Assembly: GCA_023374025.1 (NCBI GenBank)
Contig: SIJG01000020.1
Location: 526,004 to 590,003, forward strand
Origin: Heterodera schachtii
Lineage: Eukaryota > Nematoda > Chromadorea > Rhabditida > Heteroderidae
DNA length: 64,000 bases
Direction of reading: 5' to 3'
Positions 22,586 to 33,174 of this stretch are shown piece by piece (within the stretch, counting starts at the first letter, position 1; every line of letters begins with the position of its first letter). The translations under genes were made by a program, and so were the position numbers. Under the pieces are notes generated by a model. It saw only the letters and a program-made list of their open reading frames with translations, was not told the DNA's origin and made no database searches.

Positions 22586-23945
22586 AAACAGACAGCAAAA
22601 GTCAGTCTTAAAATGGAAAACAATAGAACTGAAAATGTATAGGATCAGGATTGGTGCACTGAATAAAGCAGAGATATTGATGCAAAGAGGGGAAATAGTG
22701 TGTGTGCACGGAGAGAAAAGAAGCATGAGATGAGGAAGGAGACGAAAGAGTGTGTGAGTAAAGAGAAAAAGGAATCATTCATTCTTTTCCCATGATGAGT
22801 AATATGGAACCAGAGAAAAAAAAATAGGTAAAAACCTAAAATTGGTATCCCTAGTGATAACCAAAAGTTCGATAAATTTATTATTAGGTAAATTACGCTG
22901 TGATTTCATCTTCTAAATGAGTGTTCAACAAACAGCAGTACTGCTGGTCTTAGAAAAGATACAAAAAGAATTTGTATGACACTGATCCATAAAGAATTGT
23001 AATGAGTCCAGCAAAATTGAAATTTGTATGAAAATTAACAGAATTTGTAATTTACAAAATTTATAAGCACTTATAGAAACAATGTTTCAATTACCTTGGA
23101 ATCAATAAGCGGGTAATAGTTAAGGTGGTGTGCCTCCTTTTTTCGAAAAAATAAAAAATTTTAAAAATTATTATTAAAAATTTTAAAAATTATTATAAGT
23201 TCAATTTAAAATAAACCAGCACCAAAATTTTCGACTAAAACAGTTTTGAAAATTTCATTGAAATATTCGGACTATATTTCTGATTAGCATGGAAAATAAA
23301 GCGTTATAATCTTATGACACCAAAATGTGATGTATGGAAATTTGGCAAAAAGAAAGAATGGGATAATTTGGCATTTCAGGGCCAGGCCATTCATTTATTC
23401 ATTCATTCATTCATGGCACGGCACTACCCTCTTTCAGGACGAATCTTAAAAATCAGGACATGTTAATCTTTCGGATAATGTTAATCTTTCGAAGATTTTC
23501 TTTATCCAATTCAGGACGACCCTAAAAAAATCAGTACATTTCGGCCCCATAAAAGGCGCGCCCTGAGAAGCAGTGAATCACACCCAGTCCCATCAATCAT
23601 TTTTCAAATCTATTCACAAGAAATATTTTCCATGAATTGACAATTCCATTTTTATTAAAAATAATCGAAAAGATTGCTTCAATTTTTATTCATTTTAGCC
23701 AATTTATTAAATGACAATTTTGTTCTATTGCTTTTCCTCATCTATTATTGGTAGTTTTAAAATGTTAATTAGAAAATGTCAAATTATGAATGGCACCCGC
23801 AATATTTTTGGGGTTCGGATTTCCGATTTCTTTCTAGGTTTTTGACTTGGAAATTCCAAATTTTTTAAAATTAAAGGCTTGTGACTTGACCTAATGATAA
23901 GATTTAAAACTAAAATATAAATTAATTATGTTTTTGATTCATTTA
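22586..23945. other. Spacer with unit C promoter region
   Basis: Unit-flank DNA resembling 12965-13040 occurs at 23300-23400, then one to two promoter minisatellite units and a TATA-like CATAAAAG at 23548-23555 in GGCCCCATAAAAGGCGCGCC. No gene body follows this box directly; the next related exon starts near 23945. The rest is AT-rich. Confidence 0.5.
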
Positions 23946-24057
23946 GTTTTGCTTTATGCTCAACAACCGCCGTCGGAAACATCGCCAAAATTTTTGGTGG
24001 AATTGAACGAAAAATTCAAAAAAACAAAGAAGGAAATAATCCACGGAATTAATGAGG
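23945..24057 (+). pseudogene. Extra copy of the Ubl gene C first exon
   Basis: Reads LYAQQPPSETSPKF...EIIHGINE then GTGATA, closely matching the exon at 24303-24521 (AQQPLLESSPEI...EIIHSVEE|GTGATA), including the donor position. No start codon or signal peptide is visible, so it is taken as a duplicated exon remnant or an alternative first exon. Confidence 0.5.
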
Positions 24058-24302
24058 TGATAATTAGGATTAATTAAGGTCATTAAACATATAATATTAA
24101 TTCAGCATTTAAGACAAAAAATGACTAAAATTTATTTGTGTTATTGAATTTAATATATTGAAAAAATTACGTGCAGTTTCAGAGGGTTTAGCACATAAAA
24201 CCAACCCTAACATTAATTAGTCTAATTAACAAAATAATTAATTCATCTTTCATATTACCCCTCTAATTACCATCAAATTCCCCCCCCCACCCGACCAATA
24301 AA

Positions 24303-26337
24303 TTGATTTGCCATTGTTCTTCCGTGGCATTTCTCAATCTTTTGCTGGAGATGATGCCATCCTCCTCTAATGGCATTACAATTAAGGTGAAGACTGACAG
24401 AAGGATAACCAATTTGCTTACTGCTCAACAGCCACTGTTGGAATCATCGCCAGAAATTTTGATGGAATTTAATGATAAACTCACAAAAATAAAGAACGAA
24501 ATTATCCATTCAGTTGAGGAGGTGATAAATTATTGCTAATTATGGAACACTTATTAGTCTAATTAACAATTTAATTCATTCATTTATTCATATTGCCCCT
24601 CGAATTACCACCAAATCTCCCCCCCCCCCCCAATGAATCGTTTTTTGCTTTTCATTATTCTTCGCCGGCATTTCTATTCTATTGTAGGTGACGAGCTCAA
24701 CAACATCTGTTGAAGTGATTAAAATTAATGTGATTGCTGACAGAACGATAAACTCGAAGATACGCATGAGGTTAACCAATAAGAGCGATCAGATCACTGT
24801 CAAATTGAAGGAAAATGAGACTGTGAAAGTTTTGAAGGGGAAGATAATGGAAAAGTTGGATAAGAAAATTGAAAAAGATATTGGACATGAACTGAATATA
24901 TATCATCCGAAGCCGACATTGAAATATCAGCAGAAATCAGCAGCAGACAAAGATTTTGTAGAGCTTGAGGACGACAGTAAAACATTGAAAGATTATGGCA
25001 TTGGACAAAACGCCACCGTTCATTTGTCGTTTGACAAATTTGAAATTTTCGTCGAATTTCAAGAGAAAAATCAAATTCAAAAAAACAGATTAACTGTTGG
25101 GGTGAAAAAAACGGACACCGTTGAAGCATTGAAGCGGATGATCCAAACGCTCACTCAGATTGAGCCCCAAAGGCAAACACTGAGAATGGACAATTGCGGT
25201 GCTGTGCTTAAGGACACAGAAACAATGGCCAATTGTAACAGTAAACACATCGTTTACTTGGCCATTGATGAATTTGAAATTCACGTGCAACTGGAGTACG
25301 GTAACACTAAATACACAGTATGGGTGCACAGTATGGACACCGTTAGCATAGTGAAATTGAAGATTCGTAATCAAATGATCGCATATATTTCTTCATATAA
25401 GCATATTAGGGCCAACGAACAAACATTGAAATACGGCACTTTTGGTGTGCTTAAAGACAGTGAAACTATGGCATTTTATGACATTGGAGCAGGCACAATC
25501 GTTCAATTGTCATTGGAAGAAATATATGAAATTGTTGTGGAATATGAAAAAACGGAGGAACAGAAAGAGGAGAAAAATGAGAAAAAAGTGGAAAAATTCA
25601 CGTTTAAGGTGAAAAAAACGAACACTATAGCCACTTTGAAGAATATGATCAAAAAGGCGACAAAATTTGTGCCAAAAAGACAAACACTGAGACGCTTTAG
25701 CCCATATCGTACGGTGCTTATGGACACTGAAATATTGGCACCAACAATTCAACATGAACCAACAATTTACTTGGCCATTGATGAATTTCAAATTTATGTG
25801 GAATATGACAACGAAAAGTACAACACCATTTGGGTGAAGGGCACGGAAACTGTGGCAATTTTAAAGAAAAAGATCGAATATGGGCTTAAACCACCTAATG
25901 ACATTGATCCCGACACACAAATGTTGCAATACGGCACATTTGCTGTGCTTGATGACTGTAAAGCATTGAACGACTATGGCATTTTAAAAGACGCAATTGT
26001 CTGCTTGTCAATTAGTACATTTCCAATTGATGTGGCGCATGAAGACGACAAAGGAAGGCATCATAACTATATCATTTGGGTGCGCGAGTGTGATACGGTG
26101 AAACTGTTGAAGCAAAAGATTGAGAAAAAGCTGGGATTTGGCATTCCGTCCAAACTGAAATTCAAAAAGAAAGATGGCATTGAGACAGTGCTTAAAGACA
26201 CTTCTCAAACATTGGCATTTTATGGCATTGGAGAAAATGACAACAGCATTTACATTGGACAAGCTGAATCTGCTGTAGTTGTTGTTGCACCACCGACAGA
26301 GAAGAAGGCTAAACCCACAAAGATCCGGCATTTATAG
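24303..26337 (+). CDS. Ubl gene C: two-exon, six-domain ubiquitin-like protein
   Basis: Exon 2 (24688-26337) is a single open frame of 549 codons with six ubiquitin-like domains (about residues 8-110, 111-190, 191-275, 276-365, 366-442, 443-525) and an Ala/Val/Pro/Lys tail. Domains show FEIxV, KTDTVExLKxxI, RQTL, LKDxxTMxxY and TVHLSF strands; none ends in Gly-Gly. In front, an exon ending GAG|GTGATA at 24521 joins TTGTAG|GTGACG at 24687 in phase 0. That exon resembles the signal peptide and start of domain 1 (MMPSSSNGITIKVKTDRR) followed by a helix-like AQQPLLESSPEILMEF segment. The ancestral ATG has become ATA near 24299 with a TGA after it, leaving ATG 24351 or an upstream exon. A decayed copy of the A/B-type leader (ATG 24633, frameshift and TAG) lies inside the intron. 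Confidence 0.65.
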
Positions 26338-26549
26338 GACATTTTGAAAATTTGTCATTTTTACGCCCTTTTTGAACCAAAAATTTTGGCATAGCATTTT
26401 TTTAAAGGCAACAAAAAACCAAAGAACATTTGATGTCATTCGGTAACACAAAAAATATTCATAATTAGATGACAAACCCCCACTAACTTTCAAAAAAAAC
26501 CAGTTAGCAAAAATGCTCAAAAATAATATTAGTTTTTTTAAAAATTTTT

Positions 26550-26941
26550 GGCTTTAATGCACTTTATGAGTCCAATCAATTGACAATCCCGAGTTTTTAT
26601 ACAATAACTTTGTTCATGTTCGAGCTAAACATATATTTTTGGTATCATTCGAAAGCACAAAGTCTAACGAAGCTAAAATATATAAAATCGCAGCGTTCAG
26701 GCAATTACCAAAAAAGATATGATTAATTAAGTAATTGTTGATTATTTTATAACTTTCAAATGTTAGAATTCTCTTGTTTTCTCGTATTATTAAATTATTT
26801 AGTCTTTGTGCTTTCAAATGATACCAAATTCGAACATGAACAAAGTTATTGTATAAAAACCAGGTATTGTCAATTGATTGGAATCATAAAATACCTTTGG
26901 ACTCATAAAAGTCGATTGGGCTCATAAAGTGTAATAGAGCC
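26550..26941. mobile_element. MITE, 392 bp, TSD AAATTTTT
   Basis: Ends GGCTTTAATGCACTTTATGA and GGCTCTATTACACTTTATGA are inverted over about 100 bp with imperfect pairing; AAATTTTT flanks both ends (26542-26549, 26942-26949). The TSD is low complexity, so it is weaker evidence than for other elements. The ends resemble the 54984 element. Confidence 0.8.
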
Positions 26942-26960
26942 AAATTTTTTTTTTTTTTTA

Positions 26961-27234
26961 TCATGGTAGACAGAAGAATTGACGAAATGTCCTAGCACCC
27001 AAAAAAAAGATGGAATGATCGATCCGAAACATTTGTCGTTTCCCCATTTTCTTTCGGATCTCTTCAGCAGCTGTCACTGATGAAATTGTTTTTGTCATTT
27101 GTAATTTTATGGGTGTTGTAGTGCGTTTTATAAATCCGCCAGTTTTGGTTACTGTAACAGTACCACTTGACGATCCATCATGTTGCCCTCCAACTGTGAG
27201 CAAACACAGCATTGGTGGTACTCTGACACGGGTG
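26961..27234 (-). pseudogene. Conserved small minus-strand gene, copy 1 (frameshifted)
   Basis: Starts after CACCCGTGTCAG and encodes LTVGGQHDGSSSGTVTV, KTGGFIKRTTT, TKTISSVTAAEEIRKK and MGKRQMFRIDHSIFF. Relative to copy 2 (30870-31190) it has several in-frame length changes, but one extra A in the run near 27000 shifts the frame after SIFF. It lies convergent to Ubl gene C. The family is not recognised. Confidence 0.55.
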
Positions 27235-27506
27235 AGGTCAGAAGAGCATATACATAAATATAGAAAAGTTTGATTAAAACCGAGTTAAGCGTCAGGGTAA
27301 AAAAAATGAAAAAATTTTTCATTTAAAATCGAAATCGAAATAATTAATCGCTGAGAAAAAATTAAAAAATTAGAGAAATTACAATAGAACGATTTTTCAA
27401 TTTCTTAGAGAATTTTTAGGGTTTTCAGTTTTTTTAATATTTTTTCACGGAAAGTTTTTTTACACCTTCCCATCGATAAAATTTATAAAAAATTAATGCA
27501 TTTATA

Positions 27507-28540
27507 CAGGGTGAAAAATAAGTCTTGCACCACCTATTTTTTGTTGTAACTTTTTTCAAATGCAACCAAAAATGACCAAAATATATTCAAAATGTGCACA
27601 ACAGATTAGGGAATAATTATTACTTAATAGTTTTATCCTATCTTTAGAGAGTCATAAGATAGAGACAAAAATGTGCCAAAAAATTTTTACAGTTGGCACG
27701 CAACTCACGGGTCAATGTTTGGTGATTTTCCGGAGAAAGGTTTAACGAAACGAAACCATTTTTGCATGAGAATTAACGAAGACCCCGGTCACTTAAATGG
27801 ACTACACAAGATAATTCTAGGGCTCTCTTTAAGAAAATAAAAGGCCCAGATTTTATCATGGATAAAACCCAAAAAATTGCCCCTGAACCAGTCGTAAATT
27901 CCAATCATCCAAAATATTATTCCTGATTTCTTCAAAAATGCCATTATCTGGCATAAGCTACCACTTGGACCAAGGCTTTATGCCACGCCAAAGAATTTCA
28001 GCTGAGTAATTATTTGTGTGCATATGACCCCCTTATGCCTTAAAATCTATGAAATTTGACCAATTTCTAAAATCGCCCGAAATCTTATGAAATAAAAATA
28101 ATTTTTAATAGCAATCAATCACATTTGAAAGAGCAGATTCTGCTGGCTATGTTATATGATTTTAGTTTAATATAAACAATTTTAGTTTAGAAAATTAATG
28201 CCCGAAAAAATATTTCCAAGTCGCGTGCCTGAGGGGTAATTTTAAAGAACTATGTTATGACATATTCTCCACATTAATTCATTATTTTGCTTCACTTAGT
28301 TTAGTTGTTAGAATTTTTTTATTGTCTACGCACAGTGAACTTTTGGCGCCAAAAATGGGTCACAATTTTTGATGGTACTATTACTCCATTGAGAAAATGA
28401 ATTTTTCTTTATAATTCAGAGTGCTTTAAAGAGAATTGAATGGGCTTCAAAATGAGTATAAAAAGATTAAAATCGGTTTTGTGGTTTATGAAATATTAAA
28501 AATTTTAAAGTGGTGCAAGCAAGACTTATTTGTCACCCTG
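27507..28540. mobile_element. Non-autonomous Tc1/mariner-type element, 1034 bp, TA target
   Basis: Ends CAGGGTGAAAAATAAGTCTT and (complement) CAGGGTGACAAATAAGTCTT are inverted and bounded by TA on each side (27505-27506 and 28541-28542). No reading frame of note is present, so it would depend on a transposase elsewhere. Confidence 0.85.
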
Positions 28541-28980
28541 TACATATTTGGGGATCACAATTAAACCAAATTATGAAAATACAATAAATTGACTTCGGGT
28601 ATTGTTCATTAAAAAATTTCGTGTTTCGTATTTTATTTTAGTTTCGTTTTTTCGCATTTCACATTTTATTTTAAGTCCCCATTTACATTCGCCTTAACAA
28701 CATAACTCGAAAAAGCACATATAAAAAATCTAATTTTAATCACCCAACTTTCGAAAAAATTAATTTTTTATTTTTTAGAAATTCATTCCTGAAATATTAG
28801 TCCGCAAATTTTCGGCTAACCCATTTTGGATTGTGATATATTTATTCCATTAGGATATTTGGCGCTGTTTTCTTAATTTGGTTAACAACTAAAAAAATTA
28901 GGGTCCAAAAAAGTTCCATGTTGATATTTTCAAATAAAATGGAATTTTATACAAATAAATTTAATTGGAATTTTTATCTG

Positions 28981-30026
28981 ACAAGGGAATATAACGAATT
29001 GTGAGTGTCCAAATCACTTTAAAACCACTTTTTTCGAGTAGAGCATAGTCCATTTGCTATTGTAAATTTTCGGCTTTTTTGGCCTTGGTGCCGAAAATTA
29101 TCAGAAAAAGTGATCAAAAGAAAAAACCAGCAAAAATTCGTTAATTTAATTCATTGTTTCACCATTTGTCATAGGTTCGGATCCGCTCGACAGATGCTGA
29201 ATTATTTGGATTTTTCTTCAAAGTATAAAATTACATCTAATTTTTTTTTAAATTTATTTCGTTTTTGGTACTTTTAATGGATCACGACTAAAAAGACACC
29301 AAAAATTGCGAAAAAGGCACTATAATAGGTACCAAAAAATTGAAAAAAAGGCATGAAAAGGCACTAAAATCACGAAAAATGCATGAAAAAAGGCATTTAA
29401 ATTTTTAAACGCACATTTTTTCATGACGTTTTAAAGCCAACATTTTTAAATCAGCATAAATTCTTGGAAAATCAATATTACTTTAATTTTTGAGAAAATT
29501 TTTTCATTTCTTAGGGGTTGTATTTCAGAAAATTTCTGTCGATTTTTAGGGGTGTATTTTTCTGAAAAAATTTTGAGTCGATTCATAGGGGCTGTATTTT
29601 CCCAATTTTATTGCATTTTTAATGGAATTTTTCGAAAAAAACGCCAAAAAATGCCAAAAAAGGCATTTAAGGCACGAAAATCCTGAAAAAGGCAAAAAGA
29701 AAAGCTTCAAACCAAGTGGAAATGCGTTTTTTATGCTTAATATATCGGAACTAGTGCGTAGAAAAAAAGGCATATGCCTCAAAAGTCGAGCTCTAACTAT
29801 TAGATAGAGAAAATTATTTTTTTTAATTTGCTCTAATATTTTAAAATTTGTTATGAATTTTTAAAAAATTATCCACCCCATATCTATTTTTCGGAACTTT
29901 GGTCGACTTTTTTCAAATCATTTTTGGCACCGAAGCTAAAAAAGCCGAAAATTTACAATAGCAAATCAGCTATACCTCTACTCGACAAAGTGATTTGGAC
30001 ACTCACAATTCGATATGTTTCCTTGT
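28981..30026. repeat. 1.05-kb foldback element with ~140-bp arms
   Basis: The arm at 28981-29115 (CGAATTGTGAGTGTCCAAAT, then TTGTAAATTTTCGGCTTTTT) is the reverse complement of 29885-30026. The interior is rich in AAAAAGGCA-type repeats and carries a solo GTCGAGCTCTA end at about 29785, as on the 10670 MITE. A third partial copy of the arm is at 31236-31410. No target duplication found. Confidence 0.7.
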
Positions 30027-30421
30027 GGCCGGATTTGGCCATATAATGGAGATGACCCCATGCCGGTGTGTCAAGGCGAAATCCACCATTATTTGACGGC
30101 CTATAATTTTTTCCTGGCGATGCGATATGTTTATTTTTTTAAAAGTTGATCATTGTGATCACTGCAACAAAATAACAATTTTATAAAAATTGAATGGGCT
30201 CAATTTCATTTTCAAACATCGCAATTCAAAGTGATCAATCCATTCTCCACAATTCATTCATTCACTTCTGCTTGCTGCTGCTGATCACTTTTGGTCGATC
30301 ATTGCGTTGAGAAGCCTAAAAATAAAAAAAGATAAATAAATATTAATTTTGTAATAATTTATTCACTGACCCGTCCCCAATTTGACGCTCATTATTAATT
30401 TGGATATCAATTTGATTCCAT

Positions 30422-30431
30422 NNNNNNNNNN
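30422..30431. other. Assembly gap (10 N)
   Basis: Ten undetermined bases immediately before Ubl fragment D. The true gap size is unknown, so the missing 5' part of unit D may be an assembly effect. Confidence 1.
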
Positions 30432-30703
30432 TGAAACTCAAAAACAAAGATGGCACTGAGACAGTGCTTAAAGACGCTTTGAAGGAGGAGACCAAAGCAT
30501 GGGTTGGCACTCCGTTTAAATTGAAACTCAAAAACAAAGATGGCACTGAGACAGTGCTTAAAGACGCCTCTCAAACATTGGCATTTTATGGCATTGGCGG
30601 AAATGATAACAACATTTACATTGAACAAGCTGAATCTGATTAGTTGTTGTTGCACCACCGACAGAAGAAAAGGCTAAACCCACAAAGATCCGACCGTTAT
30701 AGG
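30432..30703 (+). pseudogene. Ubl fragment D (last domain only, internal duplication)
   Basis: Corresponds to the last domain and tail of gene C. A block of about 50 bp (LKLKNKDGTETVLKDA) occurs twice, at 30431-30478 and 30520-30567, separated by LKEETKAWVGTPF. The frame ends at TAG in GAATCTGATTAGTTG, where copy C reads on through CTGCTGTAGTTG, so the VVVAPPTE tail is out of frame. Confidence 0.75.
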
Positions 30704-30869
30704 ACATTTTGAAAATCCGTCATTTTTACGCCCTTTTCGAACCAAAAAAATTTGGCTTAGCATTTTTTAAAGGCAACAAAAAAGCGCAAAAAACATTTGG
30801 TGTCATTCGGTAAAACAAAATGCTCTGAATTATGTGAAAAAATCTCCATTACCAATAATCTCCACTAAA

Positions 30870-31190
30870 AATAAGTTCGAATTTTTTACTAAATGTTTTT
30901 TTTTTGGTTTTTTTACCATGGCTGAATTGACAAAATGTCCTAGCACCCAAAAAAAGATGGAATGATCGATCCGAAACATTTGTCGTTTCCCCATTTTCTT
31001 TCGGATCTCTTCAGCTGTCACTGATGAAATTGTTTTTGTCATTTGAATTTTATGGGTGGTAGTGCGTTTTATAAATCCGTCAGTTTGGGTTACTGTAACA
31101 GTACCATTTGACGATCCATCATGTTCCTCTCCAACTGTGAGCAACACAGAATTAATTGGTGGCACTCTGACACGGGTGAGGTCAGAATTA
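30870..31190 (-). CDS. Conserved small minus-strand gene, copy 2 (unrecognised family)
   Basis: An exon-like frame reads RDNSDLTRVRVPPINSVLLT, VGEEHDGSSNGTVTVTQT, DGFIKRTTTHKIQMTKTI, SSVTAEEIRKKMGKRQMF and RIDHSIFFWVLGHFVNSAMV. Compared with the copy at 26961-27234, insertions and deletions are multiples of three over most of its length, which suggests that the protein was under selection. It lies tail-to-tail with Ubl fragment D, as copy 1 does with gene C, and remnants follow Ubl units A and B and the deleted unit. I recognise no domain and see no signal peptide; upstream exons are not identified. Confidence 0.5.
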
Positions 31191-31199
31191 TCCCGGATT

Positions 31200-32142
31200 T
31201 ATTTATTTATTAATTTGCTCTAACATTTTAAAATTTTAATTGTCCACCCCATATCTATTTTTCTGAACTTTGGTCGATTTTTTCTGATCATTTTTGGCAC
31301 CGAAGCCAAAAAAAGCCAAAAATTTACAGTAGTAAATCAGCTATACCTCTACTCGATATAGTGATTTGGACACTCACAATTCGATATGTTCCCTTGTGAG
31401 CCGGATTTAGCCATATGGAATTGACCTCCTCCTGCCGGTGTGTCAAGGCTAAATGAAGAAGCATTGGCAAAAGCCTAAAATGTGGGAAAATTGAAAGTGC
31501 CAAAAAAAGGGGGACACTTTTGGGTTCGCAATTTCTTTAATTGGTAAAAAAAAAATTTTGTCAGCGAACGCCAAAAACCCTAAGTGTCAAATAAACCAAT
31601 AATTAGTAAGCACCGCTTTGAAGGCTTCAAGTTCCGACGCAAAATTATTGTCAAATATATGGCGAGTCGAAGTGACAAAAGTTTCAATGACCGTAATATT
31701 TAAATTTAAATTTTATTATTTTAATTTAATTTTCTAAATAATAAACCATAATTTAGCTCAAACTTAATCTAAATAATCAAATCTTGGTACTAGAATCTAG
31801 AAGCTCTATAAATCCCAATTTTTTAAAATTCTAGCAAAAAATTTAAAAAAGATTTAACGAAAAATTTCCGAAAAATTTAGGCTGAACAATTTTGACCCTA
31901 ACTTTTTTAAAACTCTACAAAATTTTTTGAAATTTAACAGAATAACAGATAAATCTTTGGACCTATCGAATCATATGAAGGATGTTATGAATTAATTGAA
32001 TTTTGAACAATTTTCATGCATTTAAAAAACCTTACAGTTTAAATAATATTAAAATAATAATTAAATTTAATATTTCGATCATTGATACTTTTGTAACTTC
32101 GTCCTAGCACCGTAAAATATATATAATCCCCAATTTTACAAG
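31200..32142. other. AT-rich spacer
   Basis: Includes the third copy of the foldback arm (31236-31410). Upstream exons of the receptor fragment at 32143 could not be found. Confidence 0.4.
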
Positions 32143-32690
32143 ATGTTGATCCGTTCGAATCCGCTGACTTTGCGTGGCAATTGAATTTGCGGAATTGGCA
32201 TTGGCTTTCCGTCGTAATTGGCAATTTCCATTTCATTGGTGCCATTCTTTCCAATTTTGCTTTTTTCTCCGGGCGTCGTACATCGTTTTGGATTATCGGC
32301 TGTACACTGTACGCACTGTACTGGGCCGTATTCTGTAAGCCGGCGGTGTACAGTAGCCTTTACTTTGGCTGGTTCTTCTACCCATTTGTTGGCTACCGTA
32401 ACACAAATCTTGAGGAGGTGAACAAAATATATGTATCCAACTGTTTTTATTATTTTGAAATAAGAATATGCATAGATATTCAAAATATGGTATGAACTCA
32501 AAGTACCGTACGTACAACCGTACACCCTACTTCCTGTTAATGATGCCCGTTCTTACAGTATGAAAACTTGTTGCATGTTGTGCATAATTGCCTGGTCTCA
32601 ATTCTGTGCCCGCTCATCTATCTGATTTTCGTGAGCAAACTTTTTTACAATGTCCGCAAAACTCGTCAACAGTTTGGCAGCTCTTTCTGA
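32143..32690 (+). CDS. Serpentine receptor, class T-like, 3' part
   Basis: Exon 32143-32417 encodes FAWQLNLRNWHWLSVVIG, a hydrophobic helix with SNFAFFSGRR, a second helix (IIGCTLYALYWAVF) and GWFFYPFVGYRN. Exon 32559-32690 joins in phase 0 and gives YENLLHVVHNCLVSILCPLI, YLIFVSKLFYN and a short basic end. The order of motifs (FxPFVGYRN, YxNLxHxxxNxLVSxxxPxxY) matches the C-terminal three helices of nematode Srt receptors. The first part of the receptor is not found upstream, so this is a 5'-truncated copy unless distant exons exist. Confidence 0.6.
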
Positions 32691-33174
32691 TATTAGCGCA
32701 GTTCAAATACGGGTAGGTGGAAGGCATTATAAGTAAAATTAAATGCCATTAGAGTTAATTAATGAACGCCTCTAAACGTTTTTTCGCTAATGGAAACGGT
32801 CGACCCGCTAATTAACTTTTAAACAATTTAAATTTTTGCATATTTGATTTTATTTTTTATTTTATTTTTGCAATTTTATTTAAACCCATTTGGTATGTAC
32901 AATTTTAATTTGATTGTATTCAAAATGATCTTCGAAATCTCGGAATTTCGTAAATTTTTCAAAAATTTTCAATTTCCAATTAAAAAACAACAACAACAAA
33001 CATCCTGCCATTTTTATCTCATTCTCACCTAAATTGATAATACAATTGGCACAAATTGGAATTTCGGTGCCATAAAAATTTTAAGAATTTTGTGAATTAA
33101 AAATTTTTTTTTTGTTTTTCTAAATTCGGAATTTTACGCTTGTGTTTATTAGACTTTCGCCCAAGTGTTCCTAG

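Larger units (their letters stand above)
17435..22853. mobile_element. Composite segment bounded by hAT-type ends and TSD GTGATAAC
   Basis: The left end TAGGGATGCCATTCTTAGG (17435) and right end CCTAAAATTGGTATCCCTA (to 22853) are inverted, and GTGATAAC flanks both (17427-17434 and 22854-22861). Between them lie Ubl gene B, a truncated U2 copy and a U2 gene. An internal right end (CCTAAAAATCGTATCCCTA) at about 22203-22224 shows rearrangement. Most likely a small MITE was split by unit duplication; movement as one 5.4-kb block is less likely but not excluded. Confidence 0.55.

Noticed and set aside
24688..24690. GTG as translation start of Ubl gene C
   Set aside because: Not a normal eukaryotic start; GTG is better read as the first codon after an AG acceptor.
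29171..29186. GGTTCGGATCCGCTC as a tRNA T-arm
   Set aside because: No A-box, no acceptor stem and no anticodon arm at a suitable distance. No tRNA was found anywhere in the window.
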